This document shows, one piece after another, positions 45,101-52,764 of a DNA stretch of 64,000 bases; position 1 is the stretch's first letter, and each line of letters starts with the position of its first letter. The stretch lies in contig CAXQGL010000041.1 of NCBI GenBank assembly GCA_964223495.1, forward strand, positions 10,788-74,787, in the 5' to 3' direction. The notes beneath the pieces were generated by a model. It worked only from the letters and a program-made list of their open reading frames with translations. It was not told the origin of the DNA and made no database searches. This DNA is from UBA8752 sp964223495. Lineage in GTDB: Bacteria; Bacteroidota; Bacteroidia; Flavobacteriales_D; Sanyastnellaceae. Both the position numbers and the translations under genes were made by a program.

Positions 45101-47005
45101 ATGGAATTCAACCTCCCCATCAATCCAGGATCGCCCATCAAGGTCATCGGTGTCGGCGGCGGCGGCTCAAACGCCGTCAACTACATGCACCAGCAGGGCA
45201 TCAATGGAGTGGACTTCATCGTCTGCAATACGGACAACCAGGCACTGGAGGCCTCCAATGTCCCGGTGAAGATCCAATTGGGCACGACCCTCACAGCCGG
45301 ACAGGGTGCCGGCAGCATTCCCGAGATTGGAAAGAACGCCGCCATCGAAAACCTCGATGACGTCCTGGCGCAATTGGGTGACAACACCACCATGGTCTTC
45401 GTAACGGCTGGCATGGGCGGCGGAACGGGAACGGGTGCTGCCCCGGTGATTGCACAGGCCTGCAAGGACCTCGACATCCTCACGGTCGGCATCATCACCG
45501 TGCCCTTCAACTTCGAAGGACGTCGCCGTGCCAATCAGGCTTGTGAAGGGCTGGATGCCATGCGTGCCGCTGTGGATACACTCCTCGTCATCCGAAACGA
45601 CAAGCTCCGCGAACTCTTCGGCAACCTCACGCTCAAGCAGGCCTTCTCGAACGCCGACGAAGTGCTGTGTACCGCCGCCAAGGGCATTGCGGAAGTCATT
45701 ACGCTGACCGGCGACATCAACGTCGACATGAACGATGTCAAGACGGTCATGCGCGATTCAGGCGCTGCCATCATGGGCGCCGGAAGTGCCAGCGGTGATG
45801 GCCGTGCCATGACGGCCGTTTCAGAAGCCCTGGAATCACCCCTGCTCAACGACAGCGACATCACGGGCGCCAACTTCGTCCTCCTCAACATCACCTACGG
45901 CACGCAGGAGATCCTCATGGACGAGATCTCCGAAATCACGGACTACATACAGGACCAGGCCGGAGCCACTGCGGAAGTCATCTGGGGCTACGGTCATGAC
46001 GAACAACTCGGGGAAAAGATCTGTGTCACCGTGATCGCCACGGGTTTCGAAGCCACCGCCAAACTTCCCGAAGGCCCCACAGTCAAGAAACACACCCTGT
46101 CGACCGAAGCCAAGGAAATCACGTCACCGCTCGACAACCCCTTCGGCGCTGCCGTCGGGCACGAGGGAGACGCACCCGAGCCTACGGAACAGGAACCCCA
46201 CCTCAAGCAGACGGACACGACATCCGATACCGCGATGACCGCGGAGACACCGGATCCCCGTGACCTGCCCCTGACCATGACCTTCGTGGCAGAGGACATC
46301 ACCTCGGAAGCGCCGAGCGCAGCACCTGACCTGTTCGGCCCCATCAAACCAGAATCCGGCGAGGAGATCAAACTCATCCACCGGGAAGTCGAGGAGCCGG
46401 TGACACCAGTGGAGCCCACACCGATCGAATTCAAGGTGCCCGCAGCGGAAGAAGTTCCCGCGGTGGCAGAGGAGAGCGAAACGGTGGAACGCATCGGGGA
46501 ATTCAACATCCTGAACCTCGATGACGACCAGGAGGACAACTTGATTCCCGAAAAGCTGACCGGCATCTCCTTCACCAATGAACAGGTGACCTCAGATCCG
46601 GAAATTCCGGAGCAAACTGCAGCTGAAGCCCCTTCGGAATTGCCACAGGAGTCTGAAACAGAAGCCACGGAATTCCAGGCCCAACCCATCCCGACTCCCC
46701 GGCCGGAGACCACCCGTACCGACACCGAACCGGCGCGATTGAGCCCATTGCCCGCTCCTGCTGAGTCTTCCGATCTGGCGCAACGCATGGCACAGCGCCA
46801 ACAGAGCATACAGGAATACACCAAGCGACTGAGGACCCCGAGTGGCCTGACGGAATTGGAGAATGAACCCGCCTATAAGCGCCGCAACATCCAATTGACC
46901 CCGACCCCGGCGAGCAACGAATCGCAGGCCACCCGCCTCAGCATCGATGAGGAGACGGGAGGACTCAAGACCGACAACCCCTTCCTCCACGACAACGTGG
47001 ACTGA
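45101..47005 (+). CDS. ftsZ: Cell division GTPase FtsZ with long C-terminal extension
   Basis: A 634-residue tubulin homologue that forms the division ring. The GTPase domain (about residues 10-320) has IKVIGVGGGGSNAVNYMHQQ, the tubulin signature GMGGGTGTGAAPVIA near residue 105, and NFEGRRRANQACEGLDAM, and ends near VTVIATGFEATAKL. The next 300 residues are a low-complexity, acidic Glu/Pro/Thr/Ala-rich linker (PVTPVEPTPIEFKVPAAEEV and similar). The extreme end, TDNPFLHDNVD, is probably the binding peptide for FtsA. Escherichia coli FtsZ has 383 residues, so the linker is unusually long, even though long linkers are frequent in Bacteroidota. Confidence 0.95.
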   Translation: MEFNLPINPGSPIKVIGVGGGGSNAVNYMHQQGINGVDFIVCNTDNQALEASNVPVKIQLGTTLTAGQGAGSIPEIGKNAAIENLDDVLAQLGDNTTMVFVTAGMGGGTGTGAAPVIAQACKDLDILTVGIITVPFNFEGRRRANQACEGLDAMRAAVDTLLVIRNDKLRELFGNLTLKQAFSNADEVLCTAAKGIAEVITLTGDINVDMNDVKTVMRDSGAAIMGAGSASGDGRAMTAVSEALESPLLNDSDITGANFVLLNITYGTQEILMDEISEITDYIQDQAGATAEVIWGYGHDEQLGEKICVTVIATGFEATAKLPEGPTVKKHTLSTEAKEITSPLDNPFGAAVGHEGDAPEPTEQEPHLKQTDTTSDTAMTAETPDPRDLPLTMTFVAEDITSEAPSAAPDLFGPIKPESGEEIKLIHREVEEPVTPVEPTPIEFKVPAAEEVPAVAEESETVERIGEFNILNLDDDQEDNLIPEKLTGISFTNEQVTSDPEIPEQTAAEAPSELPQESETEATEFQAQPIPTPRPETTRTDTEPARLSPLPAPAESSDLAQRMAQRQQSIQEYTKRLRTPSGLTELENEPAYKRRNIQLTPTPASNESQATRLSIDEETGGLKTDNPFLHDNVD

Positions 47006-47016
47006 ATACCCGAGCC

Positions 47017-47466
47017 GTGACCCTGCAAGAGCGCATCAGTGCGGACATGAAAGAGGCCATGAAGGCCAAGGACAAGGTGAGACTCGCAGCATTGCGGGAC
47101 ATCAAGTCCAAAATCATGCTGGCCCTGACCGAATCGGGTGGATCGGATGCATTGGACGACACAGCGGTCACAAAAATCCTGTCCAAGCAACTCAAGCAAC
47201 GCGAGGACACCCTGACCATATATCAGGAGCAGGGACGTAACGACCTCGCTGAGGAAGAGCAGGCCCAGGCCGAAGTCATCCGCCAGTATTTGCCACAGCC
47301 CATGAGCGCGGAAGAACTGGAGGCTGCCGTCTCGGCACTCGTCTCGGAAATGGGCGCCACGGGCATGGCCGACATGGGCCGGGTCATGGGTGCTGCTTCC
47401 GCCAAATTTGCCGGCCGCGCAGATGGCAAGGCCATCAGCGCCCTCGTCAGAGGACTGCTGTCCTGA
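47017..47466 (+). CDS. GatB/YqeY domain-containing protein
   Basis: A 149-residue small helical protein of the YqeY family, homologous to the tail domain of the tRNA amidotransferase subunit GatB; its role is not firmly established. Family hallmarks: LQERISADMKEAMKAKDKVR followed by LAALRDIKSKIMLALTE, then EEEQAQAEVIRQYLPQPMSA and MGRVMGAASAKFAGRADGKA. The start is a GTG at 47017, 11 bp after ftsZ, so it is likely co-transcribed with the dcw cluster, a frequent arrangement in Bacteroidota. Confidence 0.93.
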   Translation: MTLQERISADMKEAMKAKDKVRLAALRDIKSKIMLALTESGGSDALDDTAVTKILSKQLKQREDTLTIYQEQGRNDLAEEEQAQAEVIRQYLPQPMSAEELEAAVSALVSEMGATGMADMGRVMGAASAKFAGRADGKAISALVRGLLS

Positions 47467-47519
47467 TTTCATACACCCCCTCTGAAATCGAAGTCCCAAA
47501 GGGATTTTGATTTGTTTGC

Positions 47520-47538
47520 ACCTACATTTAATGTAGGT
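47520..47538. promoter_or_regulatory. Palindromic operator upstream of marR
   Basis: ACCTACATT and AATGTAGGT form a perfect 9-bp inverted repeat around a single T. It ends 3 bp before a TATATTTG -10 element, so a bound repressor would block RNA polymerase. MarR-family dimers bind such palindromes, and autoregulation is the likely role. Confidence 0.75.
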
Positions 47539-47541
47539 ACA

Positions 47542-47549
47542 TATATTTG
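47542..47549 (+). promoter_or_regulatory. Candidate -10 element of marR-yceI
   Basis: TATATTTG is an exact match to TAnnTTTG. It ends only 4 nt before the GTG start proposed for marR. TTTG at 47515-47518 could be the -33 part, although a 23-nt spacing is longer than usual. Confidence 0.55.
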
Positions 47550-47553
47550 TTCC

Positions 47554-48054
47554 GTGACATTGGAAGAGCACATCCACCAGCGTTCCTTTCCATCGGAACG
47601 GATCAAGCTGATGCTGCACGTACAGCTGGTCGCACGGCAAATCGTGGCCGTCACGCGCAAAGTCCTGACACCCTATGGGCTCACCCCCCAGCAGTACAAC
47701 GTGTTGCGCATCCTGCGCGGTCAAAGAGGACAGGCCATGGCAGTCCAATCATTGGCCGAACGGATGGTGGACCCTTCATCCAACGCATCCCGACTGCTCG
47801 ATAAACTCGAGGCGAAGGTCCTGGTCAAACGGACCGTTTGCCCTCAGGACCGCCGCAGGGCCGATGTGGTCATCACCAAAAAAGGCCATGCACTGCTGGA
47901 CACCCTAGATGGCATCATTCCACCTTCGATGGAGTCCATCACATCGTCCATTACGGAAAACAAAGCCGAACAATTGAACGCGGATCTGGACATTTTGTTG
48001 AATGCCTGCGACGATATCATTGAAAAGAACACAACCCAAACCCAATCCAAATGA
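47554..48054 (+). CDS. MarR-family transcriptional regulator
   Basis: A 166-residue winged-helix repressor. The DNA-binding region runs from LTPYGLTPQQYNVLRILRGQ through LAERMVDPSSNASRLLDKLE to the wing VKRTVCPQDRRRADVVITKK. The GTG at 47554 is chosen because the helix LEEHIHQRSFPSERIKL matches the usual N-terminus of Bacteroidota MarR proteins. The TTG or ATG choices upstream run through the operator palindrome. Its stop overlaps the yceI start (ATGA). The pair probably responds to an envelope or redox signal, but the ligand is unknown. Confidence 0.9.
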   Translation: MTLEEHIHQRSFPSERIKLMLHVQLVARQIVAVTRKVLTPYGLTPQQYNVLRILRGQRGQAMAVQSLAERMVDPSSNASRLLDKLEAKVLVKRTVCPQDRRRADVVITKKGHALLDTLDGIIPPSMESITSSITENKAEQLNADLDILLNACDDIIEKNTTQTQSK

Positions 48055-48662
48055 ACACCCTCATTGTTTCAGCAGCCCTGCTGCTCGCCCCGTTCATGGG
48101 CAACCCCACCGGAGGAGATGCCCCCGCCCGCATGACCGTCAACACGGCCAAGAGCACCGTGACCTGGGAAGGCACAAAGGTGACCGGCTCCCACAGCGGT
48201 GACATCAAGATCAGCAATGGCTATCTCGACGTCGAGAACGGTCTCGTCTCGGGTGCTACCGTCATCATCGACATGAACACCATCAACACACTCGACCTCG
48301 ACGGAGGAGCCAAAGAGAGCCTCGATGGCCACCTCAAGAGCGACGATTTCTTCGGTGTGGAGACCTTCCCCACCGCCCAATTCGAACTCACCAAGCTCAA
48401 TCCATTGCGCGGGGGGGCCGGAGAAGCAAACTTCAGCGCCATGGGCAGCGTGACCATCAAGGGCAAGACTGAAAACGTCTCTTTCCCGGTCACCGTGACC
48501 ATGATGCCCGATGGCGTATCCATTTCGGGTGACATGGTCCTTGACCGCTCCAAGTTCGACGTTCAATTCCGCAGCAAGTCCTTCTTTGATGCCGCCACCC
48601 TCGGCGACAAGCTCATCTACGACGAATTCACCATCGGATTCAACCTGACGGCTGGCAAATAA
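48051..48662 (+). CDS. YceI-family periplasmic lipocalin-like protein
   Basis: A 203-residue exported protein with the YceI beta-barrel, which binds isoprenoid-type lipids or quinones in characterised members. After a short signal peptide (MNTLIVSAALLLAPFMG) the YceI phrases appear: TVNTAKSTVTWEGTKVTGSH, then GATVIIDMNTINTLDLDGGA, LDGHLKSDDFFGVETFPTAQ and FEL, and GSVTIKGKTENVSFPVTV. The end contains DRSKFDVQFRSKSFFD. The marR-yceI order is common in Bacteroidota. A terminator lies 17 bp after the stop. Confidence 0.93.
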   Translation: MNTLIVSAALLLAPFMGNPTGGDAPARMTVNTAKSTVTWEGTKVTGSHSGDIKISNGYLDVENGLVSGATVIIDMNTINTLDLDGGAKESLDGHLKSDDFFGVETFPTAQFELTKLNPLRGGAGEANFSAMGSVTIKGKTENVSFPVTVTMMPDGVSISGDMVLDRSKFDVQFRSKSFFDAATLGDKLIYDEFTIGFNLTAGK

Positions 48663-48679
48663 ACCGCCGCCTCATGGGA

Positions 48680-48712
48680 AAGCCCTCCTGTGCCCTGCAC
48701 AGGGGGGCTTTT
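48680..48712 (+). terminator. Intrinsic terminator after yceI
   Basis: AAGCCCTCCTGTGC at 48680-48693 pairs with GCACAGGGGGGCTT at 48697-48710 with one G-T wobble and a 3-nt loop. TT follows and then mixed sequence. It can end transcription of yceI and perhaps of the convergent minus-strand gene. Confidence 0.8.
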
Positions 48713-48727
48713 CAATTCCCGCCGGGA

Positions 48728-49525
48728 TCAATGCAGGATGAGCCTCACATCCAATCCCCACCACGAACCATCCAGGTTGCGCTGCACCTCCTTCACCGCC
48801 ACATCGGGCTGACCGATGTTCCATTGGGCCGTCAGGGATCCTTGGGAATAGGGCTGAAGGAGTGGCCGCACCATGCCTCCGATATGGAGGTCGGCATCAC
48901 TTCCTTCCTTCACGACACCCAACTCCAGCGCCATACCCCATCGGTTCCAACCATAGCGGAGCGTCTCATGCTCCACTGAGAGGTATTGGCCCAGCGCCCC
49001 TTCCTCCTGTCCGCTCTGGAAAGCATTGGTCGGGAGGATTTCCCATACCAATCCACCGCCTGCGCCCAATCGCCATCCGGGAACGAGCACCACTTCAGTC
49101 CGGGCGACGAGGGGAAACGAATAGGAAGCCTGTATCCACTCCATGGCCACCACCACGGGTTCAGTCACGCCTCCCACCGGATCCAGCCAGTCCACTTGCG
49201 CCGACCAGATCCTGCGCGTCTGTTCGAAGCCGAACGCCAGTTGCCAGGACTTGCCGATGGCCCGCCTCACCGATACGCCGAAACTCCGCGTACCGCGTTT
49301 CCCCCAGCCCGCCGTCAATGCGCCATCCTGAACAAGAAGGGACTGACCTCCCCAGCCGGAACCCTCTCCTACCGCAGGCCGCCCGAATGGAACGGAAGAC
49401 TGCATGCGAACATCCAATGTCCAGTCCGTCTGACCGAAACCCGATGCACTGCAGACCAGGAACAGGACCAGCACCAAGGAATGCTGCACTTTCCCACTTG
49501 TGGATGCCCCCCCTGCGTTGATCAT
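48728..49525 (-). CDS. Exported outer-membrane beta-barrel-like protein
   Basis: A 265-residue exported protein that I cannot assign to a named family. A signal peptide (VQHSLVLVLFLVCSASGFGQ) is followed by alternating amphipathic strands such as RSFGVSVRRAIGKSWQLAFG, VVVAMEWIQASYSFPLVART, WGMALELGVVK and the final GLDVRLILH. It has the look of a small outer-membrane barrel. The ATG at 49525 overlaps the stop of the upstream 115-residue gene (ATGA). It is the last gene of a minus-strand chain that begins with the SDR gene. Confidence 0.68.
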   Translation of the reverse strand: MINAGGASTSGKVQHSLVLVLFLVCSASGFGQTDWTLDVRMQSSVPFGRPAVGEGSGWGGQSLLVQDGALTAGWGKRGTRSFGVSVRRAIGKSWQLAFGFEQTRRIWSAQVDWLDPVGGVTEPVVVAMEWIQASYSFPLVARTEVVLVPGWRLGAGGGLVWEILPTNAFQSGQEEGALGQYLSVEHETLRYGWNRWGMALELGVVKEGSDADLHIGGMVRPLLQPYSQGSLTAQWNIGQPDVAVKEVQRNLDGSWWGLDVRLILH

Positions 49526-49869
49526 GATTTCATCCAACCCAACAATGCCAAGGCCACCGCAGCCGCGGTAACCACCAGCATCGCCCAGCGCAGCCCGGCA
49601 TGCGGAATGAACGGCGCACGGTGCTGGCCGTGCAACAGGTGGTTCACCTTCAACGCCTCCTTGAAATACTGGCGATGCACCCCGAATCGATGCGCCTGGG
49701 GATCAGGAGCACCATCGTGGTCCGACCCGGTATCGGACGCCTCGCGTTCGAATTCAATGGCCGCATCCTTCAAGCCGGACTCATAGGCATCCGCGAGTTC
49801 CGCATCCCTGAATTCGAACACGTAGTAGCGGTTGTCCGCAGGATGGAGATACCAATTCGTCCAACGCAT
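49522..49869 (-). CDS. Small protein with C-terminal membrane anchor (unknown function)
   Basis: A 115-residue protein of unknown function. The first 65 residues are acidic and soluble (RYYVFEFRDAELADAYESGL and after). A basic segment with several histidines follows (GVHRQYFKEALKVNHLLHGQ), then one helix near the end (RWAMLVVTAAAVALALLGW). The start is at 49869, 3 bp after the nitroreductase stop, and the stop overlaps the barrel gene start. Tight packing on both sides supports a real gene. Confidence 0.66.
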   Translation of the reverse strand: MRWTNWYLHPADNRYYVFEFRDAELADAYESGLKDAAIEFEREASDTGSDHDGAPDPQAHRFGVHRQYFKEALKVNHLLHGQHRAPFIPHAGLRWAMLVVTAAAVALALLGWMKS

Positions 49870-49872
49870 GAT

Positions 49873-50460
49873 TCAATCGGTGGTCCAGCGCGTGACATAC
49901 TCGAGGGGTTTCCGGTGCCCCTTGCCTGGCCACTCGCCTTCCGGATAACCCATATAGAACAGTCCCATCCCCTGCACTCCTTCATCATGCGCCAACGCCG
50001 CCACGGCCTTCGGATGGCTGAGGAAAGTCGGGGTCGACCAATACCCCCCGATGCCGTGGGCCGTGCACATCAGAAACATGTTCTGGACGCAGGCGGCCAA
50101 TGCGGCCTGGTCTTCCCACAATGGGAAACGACCTTCAGGGTCGTGGGCCAGCCCCAGCGCCACGATGGCATTGCACCGCACTCCGCGGTCGCGGATCTTG
50201 TCATATTTCGATTCGAGCGCCCCATCACCCGCGTGCGCCTTGTAGGCTTCGGCAAGTGCCGCCATCAACAGCTCTGCGCCGCCGTCCATGAAGACATGGA
50301 AACGCCAAGGCTGGGTCAACCCATGGTTGGGCGCCCATGTGCCATGCTGCAAGACCTCCTCCACGATCTCCCTGTGCACGGACCGTGCGGAATAGCGCTC
50401 CGGTGGAATGCTCCTCCGGTCCTTGATCAAGGTACTGGTATCACTGATGCTGTAGCGCAT
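49873..50460 (-). CDS. Nitroreductase-family flavoprotein
   Basis: A 195-residue FMN-dependent oxidoreductase domain of the nitroreductase family. The N-terminal pattern DRRSIPPERYSARSVHREIV matches the FMN phosphate-binding start. Then WAPNHGLTQPWRFHVFMDGG and VQNMFLMCTAHGIGGYWSTP with the glycine-rich MGLFYMGYPEGEW appear. Activity on nitroaromatics, quinones or other acceptors cannot be told apart. The ATG is at 50460, 4 bp from the upstream peptidase stop. Confidence 0.9.
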   Translation of the reverse strand: MRYSISDTSTLIKDRRSIPPERYSARSVHREIVEEVLQHGTWAPNHGLTQPWRFHVFMDGGAELLMAALAEAYKAHAGDGALESKYDKIRDRGVRCNAIVALGLAHDPEGRFPLWEDQAALAACVQNMFLMCTAHGIGGYWSTPTFLSHPKAVAALAHDEGVQGMGLFYMGYPEGEWPGKGHRKPLEYVTRWTTD

Positions 50461-50464
50461 GGCT

Positions 50465-51886
50465 TCAATCGAGGGAACCGTAATCCAGCCGATCCAACAG
50501 GTAAACCATGGAGGTCAATGCGGCCGCACCGAGCTTGAGTTCTCGCTCATGGACATTTTCGAAGACGTCGCGGTTGCTGTGATGGTAGTCGAAATACCGT
50601 TGGGAATTGGGACGCAGACCGACCATCAAGGGTCGTTTCCCTGCGGGCTCCTCCTTCTTCAGCGGGCCGATGTCCACGCCGGCTCCTCCCCTTCTCATGT
50701 CGCCCACACCGTATTCCGCAAACGCCGCGCTCCATGCCCTCACAGCAGCGGTACCGGCATCCGAAGCGTCGATGGAATAGCCCCTCGGAGCGTCCCCTCC
50801 TGCGTCACTCTCCACGGCAGCCACATGCCATTCTCCCTTCTCCTTGGCCCGTCTGGCATAGGTCTTGCCTCCATTGTTGCCGTTCTCCTCGTTGATGAAA
50901 AGGACAACACGCAACGTGTGCCGGGGCGCATATCCCATGGCATGCAACGTGCGCAGGACCTCGATGCTCTGCACGATGCCCGCACCATCATCATGGGCGC
51001 CCTCACCGATGTCCCAACTGTCGAGGTGTCCACCCACCACGATGAACCGGTCAGGATGCTCGGTGCCGGTCCATTCGGCAATCACATTGGCCTGCGTCTT
51101 GTCATCGTGCAATACGCACCCCAACTCCATACCCACGCGCACATCGCGGCCAGCAGCCACCAGGCGCGCAATGTGCCGGGCATCCACGGTGCTCAAAGCG
51201 GCAGCAGGCACCTGACGCACCCCTTCCTCGTACCGCATGCCGCCGGTGTGGGGGAAAGTGTCCAGCGCATGCGTGAGCGATCGGACCAATGCCGCCGAAC
51301 CACCATGCTGCGCCGATTCCACTGCACCCCTTGAGCGTTGCTCATGTGCCCCTCCGTAGGCACTCCCCGCATTGATCATCAATGGGTCCATCGGCCGATT
51401 GAAAAAGGCGATCCTGCCATCCAGACCATCCTCGCCCAAGCTGTCGAGCTCATCAAAATCCCGAAACACCATCACCTCCGCTTCCAATGTGCCTTCCGTA
51501 CCCACGCTGCCCCCGAGGGCACTGATGCGCAGCGGCTCCGGCACACCACCGTCCACCCTCAACCACGCCCGTTCGGAAGCGCCCCGTTCCCAATGCGGCA
51601 CAACGACAGGCTGCATCCTCACAGTGCCAGCTCCGATGTCCTCCAACGTCCTCGCACCCCACAGGATGGCAGCGTCCGCTTCCTCGGATCCGCTCAATCG
51701 CGCACCCACATCCTTGCACAACACCCTCAAATCCTCATAGCACCCCCCATGACCAAGGATCTGGGCATGAATTCCAGCCACCATGGCCGAGTCCTCATCC
51801 GACCAGCCGGATTGCTCCTGGGCCACCACAACACCACTGCAGCCCAGCAGCAGCGCGATCCAACCCATGCGTTTCATTTCCATCAT
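50465..51886 (-). CDS. Exported M28-family zinc peptidase
   Basis: A 473-residue exported aminopeptidase/carboxypeptidase-like protein. The N-terminus MMEMKRMGWIALLLGCSGVV contains an LLGC lipobox, but the hydrophobic run continues to AQ, so either a lipoprotein or a cleaved secreted form is possible. The M28 zinc and catalytic residues are visible: His and Asp in VVGGHLDSWDIGEGAHDDGA, Glu in FINEENGNNGG, Asp in AAVESDAGGD and His in FDYHHSNRD. A protease-associated-type domain probably occupies residues 130-250. The ATG overlaps the SDR stop (ATGA). Confidence 0.92.
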   Translation of the reverse strand: MMEMKRMGWIALLLGCSGVVVAQEQSGWSDEDSAMVAGIHAQILGHGGCYEDLRVLCKDVGARLSGSEEADAAILWGARTLEDIGAGTVRMQPVVVPHWERGASERAWLRVDGGVPEPLRISALGGSVGTEGTLEAEVMVFRDFDELDSLGEDGLDGRIAFFNRPMDPLMINAGSAYGGAHEQRSRGAVESAQHGGSAALVRSLTHALDTFPHTGGMRYEEGVRQVPAAALSTVDARHIARLVAAGRDVRVGMELGCVLHDDKTQANVIAEWTGTEHPDRFIVVGGHLDSWDIGEGAHDDGAGIVQSIEVLRTLHAMGYAPRHTLRVVLFINEENGNNGGKTYARRAKEKGEWHVAAVESDAGGDAPRGYSIDASDAGTAAVRAWSAAFAEYGVGDMRRGGAGVDIGPLKKEEPAGKRPLMVGLRPNSQRYFDYHHSNRDVFENVHERELKLGAAALTSMVYLLDRLDYGSLD

Positions 51887-52662
51887 GACATCCAACTTCC
51901 ATTGTTCAAATCGAGGCCCTGCCCGGTGATGCCGCGCTGCTCCGAAGACATCAACCATGCCACGAAATCCGCCACCTCGTCGGGCTCACTCATCCTACCC
52001 GTAGGCAACAACGCACACTGCTGGGCGTGACACGCCTCGTACGTCATGCCTTGGGCCTCGGCCATACGCTGAATGGAGGCCCTAGCCATGTCCGTTTCAA
52101 CCCATCCCGGACACACCGCGTTGACCAGGATTCCGTCCGTGCCCCACGCCACCGCCAGACTCCGCACCAGTCCCAACACTGCCGTCTTGGACGTGACATA
52201 AGCCGCCTGGCCCGGCACACCGAATCTCGCCAATACACTGGACGTCACCACGGCATGGGTCACTTCCTGAGGTGCGGCCTTCAAATACGGATATGCCGTG
52301 TTCAAGGTCACATACACTCCCGTGACATTGGCCCTCATGATCTCATCCCATCGATCCTCCGAAGAATCCAAGTCAAATTCGTTTGCCCCTCCAATGCCTG
52401 CATTGGCAAACACCCCGATCAAAGCCCTTCCGGCCACGGCATCCATTTCAGCTGACAACGCATCACTGAAAGCACGCCTGTCCGCAACATCCAACGGCAA
52501 GATGCCATGAGTTCCGGAGCCCTTGAGCCCTCCCAGTGTCAACTCCAATGCCTCACGGCGGCGCCCGACCATCAGTACGTCAAAACCATCTCTGGCCATC
52601 CGAATTGCTGAAGCCCGGCCAATGCCGGAACCCGCTCCTGTGATCAACACCGTCTTCCTCAT
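51883..52662 (-). CDS. Short-chain dehydrogenase/reductase
   Basis: A 259-residue SDR. The NAD(P)-binding motif is VLITGAGSGIGRASAIRMAR, followed by PLDVADRRAF, FANAGIGGANEFD, the catalytic Ser in VVTSSVLARFGVPG, and Tyr and Lys in QAAYVTSKTAV. The C-terminal GWVETDMARAS and GITGQGLDLNNGSWMS are the classic end. Basic residues after the second strand (GRRREAL) favour NADPH. It is the first gene of the chain running down to 48728. CATCTTCGC lies three bases before the ATG. Confidence 0.92.
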   Translation of the reverse strand: MRKTVLITGAGSGIGRASAIRMARDGFDVLMVGRRREALELTLGGLKGSGTHGILPLDVADRRAFSDALSAEMDAVAGRALIGVFANAGIGGANEFDLDSSEDRWDEIMRANVTGVYVTLNTAYPYLKAAPQEVTHAVVTSSVLARFGVPGQAAYVTSKTAVLGLVRSLAVAWGTDGILVNAVCPGWVETDMARASIQRMAEAQGMTYEACHAQQCALLPTGRMSEPDEVADFVAWLMSSEQRGITGQGLDLNNGSWMS

Positions 52663-52665
52663 GTT

Positions 52666-52674
52666 GCGAAGATG
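52666..52674 (-). promoter_or_regulatory. Candidate -10 element of the SDR operon
   Basis: Minus-strand CATCTTCGC resembles the TAnnTTTGC-type element, with two mismatches, and ends 3 nt before the SDR ATG. If functional, the transcript would be leaderless. Confidence 0.25.
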
Positions 52675-52690
52675 GGGATTCCTTGAAAGA

Positions 52691-52718
52691 GAAAGGCCCG
52701 ACTTGCGTCGGGCCTTTC
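52691..52718 (-). terminator. Intrinsic terminator after the first giant repeat gene
   Basis: GAAAGGCCCGAC and GTCGGGCCTTTC form a perfect 12-bp stem around TTGC. On the minus strand it is followed by TCTTTC. It ends the gene at 52765-58038 and shields the SDR operon. Confidence 0.88.
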
Positions 52719-52764
52719 CAAGGTTTTCAGAGTGGGACCGAAGTCCTCACTTCCTGCTTGTCGA

